From Brachionus manjavacas (Eukaryota > Rotifera > Eurotatoria > Ploima > Brachionidae), in the NCBI GenBank assembly GCA_019054805.1, contig JAHQIY010000050.1:1-64000 (forward strand): DNA of 64,000 bases. Reading direction: 5' to 3'. Both the position numbers and the translations under genes were made by a program. Numbering within the stretch: position 1 is the stretch's first letter; each line of letters opens with the position of its first letter. A model generated the notes under the pieces. The model did not search any database. It was given only the letters and a program-made list of their open reading frames with translations, and was not told the DNA's origin. Positions 1-12,700 of this stretch are shown here, one piece after another.

Positions 1-3000
1 TCGTCTTTTTTAGAGTTCCAAATAAATTATTTTAGCAAATTTTTCAGCAAAAACTAGAAAATATGAAAAAACTATCTTTTTGTATTATTATTTGGTCTTT
101 TTTAGAGTTCTAAATAAATTATTTTAGCAAAAGAATTGTTTTAGCAAAAGAATTGATTTTTGCTCAAAAAAGATCAAATATGAAAAAAACTATCTTTTTG
201 TATTATTATTTGGTCTTTTTTAGAGTTCTAAATAAATTATTTTAGCAAAAAGAATTGATTTTGCTCAAAAAAGATCTTTTTTTCAGCAAAAACTAGAAAA
301 TATGAAAAAAACTATCTTTTTGTATTATTATTTGGTCTTTTTTAGAGTTCCTAAATAAATTATTTTAGCAAAAAGAATTGATATTTTAGCAAAAGAATTG
401 ATTTTTGCTCAAAAAAGATCGAAAATATGAAAAAAACTATCTTTTTGTATTATTATTTGGTCTTTTTTAGAGTTCTAAATAAATTATTTTAGCAAAAAGA
501 ATTTTAGCAAAAAGAATTGATTTTTGCTCAAAAAAGATCAGAAAATATGAAAAAACTATCTTTTTGTATTATTATTTGGTCTTTTTAGAGTTCTAAATAA
601 ATTATTTTAGCAAAAGAATTGATTTTTTTTAGCAAAAAGAATTGATTTTTGCTCAAAAAAGATCAGAAAATATGAAAAAAACTATCTTTTTGTATTATTA
701 TTTGGTCTTTTTTAGAGTTCTAAATAAATTTTTAGCAAAAAGAATTGATTTTTGCTCAAAAAAAGATAAAATATGAAAAAAACTATCTTTTTGTATTATT
801 ATTTGGTCTTTTTTAGAGTTCCTAAATAAATTATTTTAGCAAAATTTTAGCAAAAAGAATTGATTTTTGCTCAAAAAAAGATCAATATGAAAACAACTGT
901 CTTTTTTGTATTATTTATTTCGTCTTTTTTAAAGTTCCTAAATAAATTATTTTAGCAAAAGAATTGATTTTTGCTCAAAAAAAAAGATCTTTTTATAGGC
1001 AAAAACTAGAAAATATATGAAAAAAACTATCTTTTTGTATTATTTGAATGTGGTCTTTTTTAGAGTTTAAACAATTATTTTAGTAAAAGAATTGATTTTA
1101 CTCGAAAAAAGATCTTTTTTTCAGCAAAAACTAGAAAATATGAGAAAAACTGTCTTTTTGTATTATTATTTCGTCTTTTTTAGAGTTCCTAAATAAATTA
1201 TTTTAGCAAAAGAATTGATTTTGCTCAAGAGAATCTTTTTGCTCAGCAAAAACTAGATCAAATATGAAAAAAACTATCTTTTTGTATTATTATTTGGTCT
1301 TTTTTAGAGTTCTAAATAAATTATTTGATTTTAGCAAAAAGAATTGATTTTTACCCGAAAAAAGATCTTTTTTTCAGCAAAAACTAGAAAATATGAAAAA
1401 AACTATCTTTTTGTATTATTATTTAGTCTTTTTAGAGTTCTAAATAAATTATTTTAGCAAAAAAGAATTGATTTTTGCTCAAAAAAAGATCTTTTTATCA
1501 GCAAAAGCTAGAAAATATGAAAAAAACTATCTTTTTGTATTATGTATTTGGTCTTTTTTAGAGTTCTAAATAAATTATTTTAGCAAAAAGAATTGATTTA
1601 CTACCCGAAAAAAAGATCTTTTTGCTAGGCAAAAACTAGAAAATATCGAAAAAAACTATCTTTTTTGTGTATTATTTGGTCTTTTTTCGAGTTCTAAATA
1701 AATTATTTTAGCATAAAAAAGTGATTTTGCTCAAAAAAGATCTTTTTTTCAACAAAAACTAGAAAATATGAAAAAAACTTCTCTTTTTATTATTATTATT
1801 TAGTCTCTTTTAGAGTTCTAAATAAATTATTTTAGCAAAAAGAACTGATTTTTGCTCAAAAAAGATCTTTTTTCAGCAAAGCTTCCCAGAAAATATGAAA
1901 AAAACTATCTTTTTGTATTATTATTTGGTCTTTTTTAGAGTTCTAAATAAATTATTTTAGCAAAAGAATTGAGTTTTACTCAAAAAAGATCTTTTCATAG
2001 GCAAAAACTAGAAAATATGAAAAAAACTATCTTTTTGTATTATTATTTAGTCTTTTTGAGAGTTCTAAATAAATTATTTTAGCAAAAAGAATGGTTTTTT
2101 GCTCAAAAAAAGATCTTTTTTCAGCAAAAACTAGAAAATACTGAAAAAAACTATCTTTTTGTATTATTATTTGGTCTTTTTTAGAGTTCTAAATGGGCTC
2201 ATTATTTTGGCAAAAAGAATTAGTTTTTTGCTAAAGAAAAAGATCTTTTTTTCAATAAAAACTAGAAAATAAAAAAAAAACTATCTTTTTGTATTTGTGT
2301 TACAGTCTTTTTAGGGTTCCTAAATAAATTATTTTAGCAAAAAGAATTGATTTTTGCTCAAAAAAAGATCTTTTTATCAGCAAAAACTAGAAAATATGAA
2401 AAAAACTATCTTTTTGTATGTATTATTATTTGGTCTTTTTTAGAGTTCTAAATATAATTGTTTTATTGTAGCAAAAAGAATTGATTTTTGCTTTCAAAAA
2501 AGGAATCTTTATAACAAAAACTAGAAAATATGAAAAAAAACTATCTTTTTGTATTATTATTTCGTCTTTTTTAGAAGTTCTAAATAAATTATTTTAGCAA
2601 AAGAATTGATTTTGCTCAAAAAAGATTGATTTTTTTAGGCAACAAACTAACTAGAAAATATGAAAAAAAACTATCTTTTTGTATTATTATTTGGTCTTTT
2701 TTAGAGTTCTAAATAAATTATTTTAGCAAAAAGAATTAATTTTTGCTCAAAAAAAAAGATCTTTTTTCAACAAAAACTAGAAAATATGAAAAAAACTATC
2801 TTTTTGTGTTATTATTTCGTCTTTTTTAAAGTTCAAATTATTATTTTAGCATAAAGAATTGATTTTGCTCAAAAAGATCTTGCTTTTTCATGCAAAAACT
2901 AGAAAATATGAAAAAAACTATCTTTTTGTATTATTATTTGGTCTTTTTTAGAGTTTTCTAGAAATAAATTATTTTAGCAAAAAGAATTGATTTTGCTCAA

Positions 3001-6000
3001 AAAGATCTTTTTTTCATGCAAAAACTAGAAAATATGAAAAAAACTATCTTTTTGTATTATTATTATTTGGTCTTTTTTAGAGTTCTAAATAAATTCATTT
3101 TAGCAAGTAATTGATTTTTGCTCAAAAAAAGATCTTTTATAAGCTTAAAAACAAGAAAATATGAAAAAAACTGTATCTTTTTGTATTATTATTTGGTCTT
3201 AACTTTTAGAGTTCTAAATAAATTATTATTTTAGCAAAAAGAATTGATTTTATCAGCTCTTTAAAGGCAAAAGATCTAGAAAATATGAAAAAAACTATCT
3301 TTTGTATTATTATTTGAGTCTTTTTTTAGAGTTCTAAATAAATTATTTTATAAAAAATTTAGTTTTTAACTCAAAAAGATCTTTATCTCAACAAAAACTA
3401 GAAAACTGAAACATTCTCTTTTGTATTATTATTTGATTATCTTTTTTTGAAGTTTCTAAATAAATTATTTTAGCCTTTAAAAGAATTGATTTTTGCTCAA
3501 AAAAAAAAGATCTTTTGTTTTCAGCAAAAACTAGAAAATATGAAAAAAACTATCTTTTTTTGTATTATTATTTGGTCTTTTTTAAAGTTCCTAAATAAAT
3601 AAATTATTTCTAGCAAAAGAATTGATTTTACTCAAAAAAAGATCTTTTTCAATTTTCAGCAAAAACTAGAAAATATGAAAAAAACTATCTTTTTGTATTT
3701 ATTATTTGTGGTCTTTTTTAGGGATTCTAAATAAATTATTTTATGCAAAAGAAGAATTGATTTTTGCTCAAAAAGATCTTTTATATGAGCAAAAACTAGA
3801 AAATATGAAAAAAACTATCTTTTTGTATTACTCTATTTGGTCTTTTTTAGAGTTCTAAATAAATTATTTTAGCGAAAAGGATTGATTTTGTTAGCCAAAA
3901 AAGAATTGATTTTTGCTAAAAAAAAGATCGAAAATATGAAAAAAACTATCTTTTTTGTATTATTATTTTGGTCTTTTTAGAGTTCACTAAATAAATTATT
4001 TTAGCAAAAAGAATTGATTTTTGCTCAAAAAAAGATCTCTTTTTTTCAGCAAAAACTAGAAAATATGAAAAAAACTATCTTTTTGTAATTATTATTTCGT
4101 CTTTTTTAGAGTTCCAAATAAATTATTTTTAGCAAAAGAATTGATTTTTGCTCAAAAAAAGATCTTTTTTTCGAAAAAACTAGAAAATATGAAAAAAACT
4201 ATCTTTTTGTATTATTATTTTGGTCTTTTTTAGAGTTCTAAATAAATTATTTTAGCAAAAATTTTAGCAAAAAGAATTGATTTTTGCTCAAAAAGATCTT
4301 TTTTCAGGCAAGAAACTAGAAAATATGAAAAAACATATCTTTTTTTATTATTATTATTTGGTGCTTTTTAGAGTTCTAAATAAATTATTTTAGCAAAAAA
4401 ATTGAAATTGATTTTGCTAAAAAAGATCTTTTTTGGCAGCAAAAACTAGAAAATATGAAAAAAACTATCTTTTTTGTTATTATTATGTTGGTAACCTTTT
4501 TTAGAGTTCTTCTAAAATAAATTATTTTAGCAAAAAGATTGATTTTGCTCAAAAAAAAGATCTTTTTTCAGCAAAAACTAGAAGTAATATGAAAAAAACT
4601 ATCTTTTTGTTTTATTATTTGGTCTTTTTTAGAGTTATAAATAAATTATTTTAGCAAAAAGAATTGATTTTTGAAAAAAAGATCTTTTTTCAGCAAAAAC
4701 TAGAAAATATGAAAAAAACTATCTTTTTGTGTGTATTATTTGGTCTTTTTTAGAAGTTCTGAAATAATTATTATTTTAGCAAAAAGAATTGAATTTTTTT
4801 TTAGTCAAAAAAAGATCTTTTTTCAGGCAAAAACTGAGAAAATATGAAAAAAACTATCTTTTTTGTATTTATTATTTGGTCAAATTCTTTTAGAGTTCTA
4901 AATAAATTATTTTTAGCAAAAAGAATTAGGATTTTTGCTCAAAAAAGAGATCTTTTTTTCAGCAAAAAACTAGAAAATATGAAAAAACTATCTTTTTGTA
5001 TTATTATTTGGTCTTTTTTAGAGTTCAAAATAAATTATTTTAGCAAAAAGAATTGATTTTTGCTCAAAAAGATCTTTTTATCAGCAAAAACTAGAAAATA
5101 TAGAAAAAAACTATCTTTTTGTATTATTATTTGGTCTTTTTTAGAGTTCCTAAATAAGATTATTTTAGCAAAAAAAATTAGTTTACCCGAAAAGAGACTT
5201 TTTTCAGCAAAAACTAGAAAATATGAAAAAAACTATCTTTTTGTATTATTATTTCGTCTTTTTAGAGTTCTAAATAAATTATTTTAGCAACAAAAGAATT
5301 GATTTTTTGCTCAAAAAAAGATCTTTTTATAAGGCAAAAACTTTAGAAAATATGAAAAAAACTATCTTTTTGTATTATTATTTGGTCTTTTTAGAGTTCT
5401 AAATAAATTATTTTTTGCTCAAAAAATTGAATTCTTTTTTGCTCAGAGAAAAAGAGATCTTTTTTTCAGCAAAAACTAGAAAATATAGAAAAAAACTATC
5501 TTTTTGTATTATTATTTCGTCTTTTTAGAGTTCGTAAATTGTTTTGCTGAAAATTGATTTTATTATTATTATTTTCGTCTTTTTTAGAGTTCAATAAATT
5601 ATTTTAACCAAAAAAAATTGATTTTTGCCAAAAAAAGATCTTTTTTTCAGCAAAAACTAGAAAATATCGAAAAAAACTATCTTTTTGTATTATTATTTGG
5701 TAACTTTTTTAGAGTTCTAAATAAATTATTTTATAGCAAAAAGAATTGATTTTTGCTCAAAAAAAGATCTTTTTTTCAGCAAAAACTAACTAGAAAATAA
5801 CTGAAAAAACTATCTTTTTTGTATTATTATTTGGTCTTTTTTTTAGAGTTCCAAATAAATTATTTTAGCAAAAGAGACTTGGTTTAAGCCGAAAAAGATC
5901 TTTGATCTTTTGCTCAAAGCTAGAAGATATGAGAAAAAACTATCTTTTTGTATTATTGATTTGGTCTTTTTTAGAGTTCTAAATCAAATTATTTTTAGCA

Positions 6001-6700
6001 AAAAGAATTGATTTTTGCTCAAAAAAAGATCTTTTTTTAAGCAAAAACTCAGAAAATATGAAAAAAACTATCTTTTTGCATATTATTATTTGGTCTTTTT
6101 ATAGAAGTTCTAAATAAATTATTTTAGCAAAAAGAATTGATTTTTGCTCAAAAAAAGATCTTTTTTCAGCAAAAAACTAAGAAAATATGAAAAAAACTAT
6201 CCGAAAAAAACTATCTTTTTGTATTATTATTTAGGTCTTTTTTAGAGTTCTAAATAAATTATTTTAGCAAAATGAATTGATTTTTGCTCAAAAAAAGATC
6301 TTTTTTTCAGCAAAAACTAGAAAATATGAAAAAAACTATCTTTTTGTATTATTGTATTTGGTCTTTTTTAGAGTTCTAAATAAATTATTTTAGCAAAAAG
6401 AAAAATTGATTTTTTGCTCAAAAAAAGATCTTTTTATCGGCAAAAACTGAGAAAATATGAAAAAACTACTATCTTTTTTGTCATTATTATTTGGTCTTTT
6501 TTAGAGTTTCTAAATAAATTATTTTAGCAAAAAAAGAATTGATTTTTGCTCAAAAAGATCATCTTTTCAGCAAAAACTAGAAAATATGAAAAAAACTATC
6601 TTTTGTATTATTATTTGGTCTTTTTTTTGAGTTCTAAATAAATTATTTTAGCATAAAAGAATTGATTTTTGCTCAAAAAAAAGATCTTTTTTCAGCAAAA
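1..6700. repeat. Degenerate left domain of the satellite
   Basis: Monomers here differ from the consensus by many scattered 1-4 base insertions, odd extra motifs and deletions, unlike the right-hand two thirds of the array. Several copies near 160-900 lack about 20 bp between GATC and the AAAATATG block. This may be true divergence of an old array part, or consensus error from noisy long reads. The sequence alone cannot separate the two. Confidence 0.75.
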
Positions 6701-9700
6701 AACTAGAAAATATAGAAAATATGAAAAAAACTATCTTTTTGTATTATTATTTGGTCTTTTTTAGAGTTCTAAATAAATTATTTTAGCAAAAAAAATTGAT
6801 TTTTGCTCAAAAAAAGATCTTTTTTTTCAGCAAAAACTAGAAAATATGAAAAAACTATCTTTTTGTATTATTATTTGGTCTTTTTTAGAGTTCTAAATAA
6901 ATTATTTTAGCAAAAAATTGATTTTTGCTCAAAAAAAGATCTTTTTTTTCAGCAAAAACTAGAAAATATGAAAAAAACTATCTTTTTGTATTATTATTTG
7001 GTCTTTTTTAGGGTTCTAAATAAATTATTTTAGCAAAAAGAATTGATTTTTGCTCAAAAAAGATCTTTTTATAGATCTTTCAGCAAAAACTAGAAAATAT
7101 GAAAAAAACTATCTTTTTGTATTATTATTTGGTCTTTTTTAGAGTTCTAAATAAATTATTTTAGCAAAAGAATTGATTTTTGCTCAAAAAAGATCTTTTT
7201 TTCAGCAAAAACTAGAAAATATGAAAAAAAACTATCTTTTTTGTATTATTATTTGGTCTTTTTTAGAGTTCTAAATAAATTATTTTAGCAAAAAGAATTG
7301 ATTTTGCTCAAAAAAGATCTTTTCAGCAAAAACTAGAAAATATGAAAAAAACTATCTTTTTGTATTATTATTTGGTCTTTTTTAGAGTTCTAAATAAATT
7401 ATTTTAGCAAAAGAATTGATTTTTGCTCAAAAAAGATCTTTTTTTCAGCAAAAACTAGAAAATATGAAAAAAACTATCTTTTTGTATTATTATTTGGTCT
7501 TTTAGAGTTCCAAATAAATTATTTTATTTTAGCAAAAAGAATTGATTTTTGCTCAAAAAAAGATCTTTTTTCAGCAAAACTAGAAAATATGAAAAAAACT
7601 ATCTTTTTGTATTATTATTTGGTCTTTTTTAGAGTTCTAAATAAATTATTTTAGCAGAAAAATTGATTTTACAAAAAAAGATCTTTTTTCAGCAAAAACT
7701 AGAAAATATGAAAAAACTATCTTTTTGTATTATTATTTCGTCTTTTTTAGAGTTCTAAATAAATTATTTTAGCAAAAAAATTGATTTTGCTCAAAAAAGA
7801 TCTAGAAAATATGAAAAAACTATCTTTTTGTATTATTATTTGGTCTTTTTAGAGTTCTAAATAAATTATTTTAGCAAAATTATTTTAGCAAAAGAATTGA
7901 TTTTTGCTCAAAAAGATCTTTTTATAGGCAAAAACTAGAAAATACTGAAAAAAAATCTATCTTTTGTATTATTATTTGGTCTTTTAGAGTTCCAAATAAA
8001 TTATTTAGCAAAAGAATTGATTTTACCTGAAAAAAGATCTTTTTTCAGCAAAAACTAGATTTTCAGCAAAAACTAGAAAATATGAAAAAAACTATCTTTT
8101 TGTATTATTATTTGGTCTTTTTTAGGGTTCTAAATAAATTATTTTAGCAAAAAGAATTGATTTTTGCTCAAAAAAGATCTTTCAGCTTTTTCAGCAAAAA
8201 CTAGAAAATATGAAAAAAACTATCTTTTTGTATTATTATTTGGTCTTTTTTAGAGTTCTAAATATTATTTGGTCTTTTTTAGAGTTCTAAATAAATTATT
8301 TTAGCAAAAGAATTGATTTTGCTCAAAAAAAAGATCTTTTTTTCAGCAAAAACTAGAAAATATGAAAAAACTATCTTTTTGTATTATTATTTGGTCTTTT
8401 TTAGAGTTCTAAATAAATTATTTTAGCAAAAAAAATTGATTTTTATAAAAAAAAGATCTTTTTTTCAGCAAAAAACTAGAAAATATGAAAAAAACTATCT
8501 TTTTGTATTATTATTTCGTCTTTTTAGAGTTCTAAATAAATTATTTTAGCATAAAAAATTGATTTTGCTCAAAAAAAGATCTTTTTTTTTCAGCAAAAAC
8601 TAGAAAATATGAAAAAACTATCTTTTTGTATTATTATTTGGTCTTTTTTAGAGTTCTAAATAAATTATTTTAGCAAAAAAGAATTGATTGCTCAAAGATC
8701 TTTTATAGGCAAAGAAAATATGAAAAAAACTATCTTTTTGTATTATTATTTCGTCTTTTTTAGAGTTCTAAATAAATTATTTTAAAAAGAACCACGAAGT
8801 TTTGATTTTAAAAAGAATCTTTTTCAGCAAAAACTAGAAAATATGAAAAAAACTATCTTTTTGTATTATTGTTGGTCTTTTTTAGAGTTCTAAATAAATT
8901 ATTTTAGCAAACAGAATTGATTTTTGCTCAAAAAAAGATCTTTTTTTCAGCAAAAACTAGAAAATATGAAAAAACTATCTTTTTGTATTATTATTTGGTC
9001 TTTTTAGAGTTCTAAATAAATTATTTTAGCAAAAGAATTGATTTTGCTCAAAAAAGATCTTTTTTCAGCAAAAACTAGAAAATATGAAAAAAACTATCTT
9101 TTTGTATTATTATTTGGTCTTTTTAGAGTTCTAAATAAATTAAATTAATTTTAACAGCAAAAAGAATTGATTTTTGCTAAAGCTTCTTTTTCAGCAAAAA
9201 CTAGAAAATATGAAAAAAACTATCTTTTTGTATTATTATTTGGTCTTTTTTAGAGTTCTAAATAAATTATTTTAGCAAAAAGAAGGATTTAATTGGAAAA
9301 AGAATTTTTTTCAGCAAAAACTAGATAATATGAAAAAAACTTTCTTTTTGTATTAATCACCTTCGTCTTTTTATTAATATTTGGTTTTTGGAGAGTTCTA
9401 AATAAATTATTTTAGCATTTTTTACCCGAATTTTTTTATAAAAAAAATATGAAAAAAACTATCTTTTTGTATTATTATTTCGTCTTTTTTAGAGTTCCAA
9501 ATAAATTATTTTAGCAAAAAGAATTGATTTTTTACTCAAAAAAAGATCTTTTTATGGGCAAAAACTAGAAAATATGAAAAAAACTATCTTTTTGTATTAT
9601 TATTTGGTCTTTTTTTTTTTCAGCAAAAACTAGAAAATATGAAAAAAACTATCTTTTTGTATTATTATTTGGTGCTTTTTTAGAGTTCCAAATAAATTAT

Positions 9701-12700
9701 TTTAGCAAAAGAATTGATTTTACCCGAAAAAAGATCTTTTTTCAGCAAAAACTAGAAAATATGAAAAAAACTATCTTTTTGTATTATTATTTCGTCTTTT
9801 TAGAGTTCTAAATAAATTATTTTAGCAAAAGAATTGATTTTACCCGAAAAAAAGATCTTTTTTTCAGCAAAAACTAGAAAATATGAAAAAAACTATCTTT
9901 TTGTATTATTATTTGGTCTTTTTTAGAGTTCTAAATAAATTAAATTATTATTTGATTTTTTTATTTTTTCAGCAAAAACTAGAAAATATGAAAAAAACTA
10001 TCTTTTTGTATTATTATTTGGTCTTTTTTAGAGTTCTAAATAAATTATTTTAGCAAAAAAAGAATTGATTTTGCTCGAAAAGATCTTTTTTCAGGCAAAA
10101 ACTAGAAAATATGAAAAAAACTATCTTTTTGTATTATTATTTGGTCTTTTTTAGAGTTCTAAATAAATTATTTAGCAAAAAGAATTTTTTTTACCAAAAA
10201 AGATCTTTTTTCAGCAAAAACTAGAAAATATGAAAAAAACTATCTTTTTGTATTATTATTTGGTCTTTTTTAGAGTTCTAAATAAATTATTTTATAAAAG
10301 AATTGCTCAAAAAAAGATCTTTTTTCAACAAAAACTAGAAAATATGAAAAAACTATCTTTTTGTATTATTATTTGGTCTTTTTTAGAGTTCTAAATAAAT
10401 TATTGATTTTTGCTCAAAAAAGATCTTTTTCAGCAAAAACTAGAAAATATGAAAAAAACTATCTTTTTGTATTATTATTTCGTCTTTTTTAGAGTTCCAA
10501 ATAAATTATTTTAGCAAAAAGAATTGATTTTTGCTCAAAAAGATCTTTTTCAGCAAAAACTAGAAAATATGAAAAAAACTATCTTTTGTATTATTATTTG
10601 GTCTTTTTAGAGTTCTAAATAAATTATTTTAGCAAAAAGAATTGATTTTTGCTCAAAAAAAGATCTTTTTTCAGCAAAAACTTTCAGCAAAAACTAGAAA
10701 ATATGAAAAAAACTATCTTTTTGTATTATTATTTGGTCTTTTTTAGAGTTCTAAATAAATTATTTTTTTTAGCATAAAGAATTGATTTTTGCTCAAAAAA
10801 AGATCTTTTTTCAGCAAAAACTAGAAAATATGAAAAAAACTATCTTTTTGTATTATTATTTGGTCTTTTTTAGAGTTCTAAATAAATTATTTTAGCAAAA
10901 AGAATTGATTTTTGCTCAAAAAAGATCTTTTTTCAGCAAAAACTAGAAAATATGAAAAAAACTATCTTTTTGTATTATTATTTGGTCTTTTTTAGAGTTC
11001 TAAATAAATTATTTTAGCAAAAAGAATTGATTTTTGCTCAAAAAAGATCTTTTTCAGGCAAAAACTAGAAAATATGAAAAAACTATCTTTTTTGTATTAT
11101 TATTTGGTCTTTTTAGAGTTCTAAATAAATTATTTTTAGCAAAAAGAATTGATTTTTGCTCAAAAAAGATCTTTTTTCAGCAAAAACTAGAAAATATGAA
11201 AAAAACTATCTTTTTGTATTATTATTTGGTCTTTTTTAGAGTTCTAAATAAATTATTTTAGCAAAAGAATTGATTTTACCCGAAAAAAGATCTTTTTTCA
11301 GCAAAAACTAGAAAATATGAAAAAAACTATCTTTTTGTATTATTATTTCGTCTTTTTTAGAGTTCTAAATAAATTATTTTAGCAAAAAGAATTGATTTTT
11401 GCTCGAAAAAAAAAGATCTTTTTTTCAGCAAAACTAGAAAATATGAAAAAAACTATCTTTTTGTATTATTATTTCGTCTTTTAGAGTTCCAAATAAATTA
11501 TTTTAGCAAAAAGAATTGATTTTTGCTCAAAAAAGATCTTTTTTATAGGCAAAACTAGAAAATATGAAAAAAACTATCTTTTTGTATTATTATTTGGTCT
11601 TTTTTAGAGTTCCTAAATAAATTATTTTAGCAAAAAGAATTGATTTTTGCTCAAAAAAGATCTTTTTTTCAGCAAAAACTAGAAAATATGAAAACAACTA
11701 TCTTTTTGTATTATTATTTGGTCTTTTTTAGAGTTCCAAATAAATTATTTTAGCAAAAAGAATTGATTTTTGCTCAAAAAAGATCTTTTTTTCAGCAAAA
11801 ACTAGAAAATATGAAAAAAACTATCTTTTTGTATTTTTATTTCGTCTTTGTTTGAGTTCCAAATAAATTATTTTTGCAAAAAGAATTGATTTTTGCTCAA
11901 AAAAAGATCTTTTTTATAGGCAAAAACTAGAAAATATGAAAAAAAAACTATCTTTTTGTATTATTATTTGGTCTTTTTTAGAGTTCTAAATAAATTATTT
12001 TAGCAAAAAAAGAATTGATTTGCGAAAAAAGATCTTTTTTTCAGCAAAAACTAGAAAATATGAAAAAAACTATCTTTTTGTATTATTATTTGGTCTTTTT
12101 TAGAGTTCAATAAATTATTTTAGCAAAAAGAATTGATTTTTGCTCAAAAAAAGATCTTTTTTCAGCAAAAACTAGAAAATATGAAAAAAACTATCTTTTT
12201 GTATTATTATTTGGTCTTTTTAGAGTTCTAAATAAATTATTTTAGCAAAAAGAATTGTTAGCAAAAGAATTGATTTTTGCTCAATTTCAGCAAAAACTAG
12301 AAAATATGAAAAAAACTATCTTTTTGTATTATTTGGTCTTTTTTTAGAGTTCTAAATAAATTATTTTAGCAAAAAGAATTGATTTTTACTCAAAAAAGAT
12401 CTTTTTTCAGCAAAAACTAGAAAATATGAAAAAAACTATCTTTTTGTATTATTATTTCGTCTTTTTTAGAGTTCAAAATAAATTATTTTAGCAAAAAGAA
12501 TTGATTTTTGCTCAAAAAAAGATCTTTTTATATGCAAAAACTAGAAAATATGAAAAAAACTATCTTTTTGTATTATTATTTGGTCTTTTTAGAGTTCTAA
12601 ATAAATTATTTTAGCAAAAAGAATTGATTTTACCGAAAAAAAGATCTTTTTTTCAGCAAAAACTAGAAAATATGAAATAAACTATCTTTTTGTATTATTA

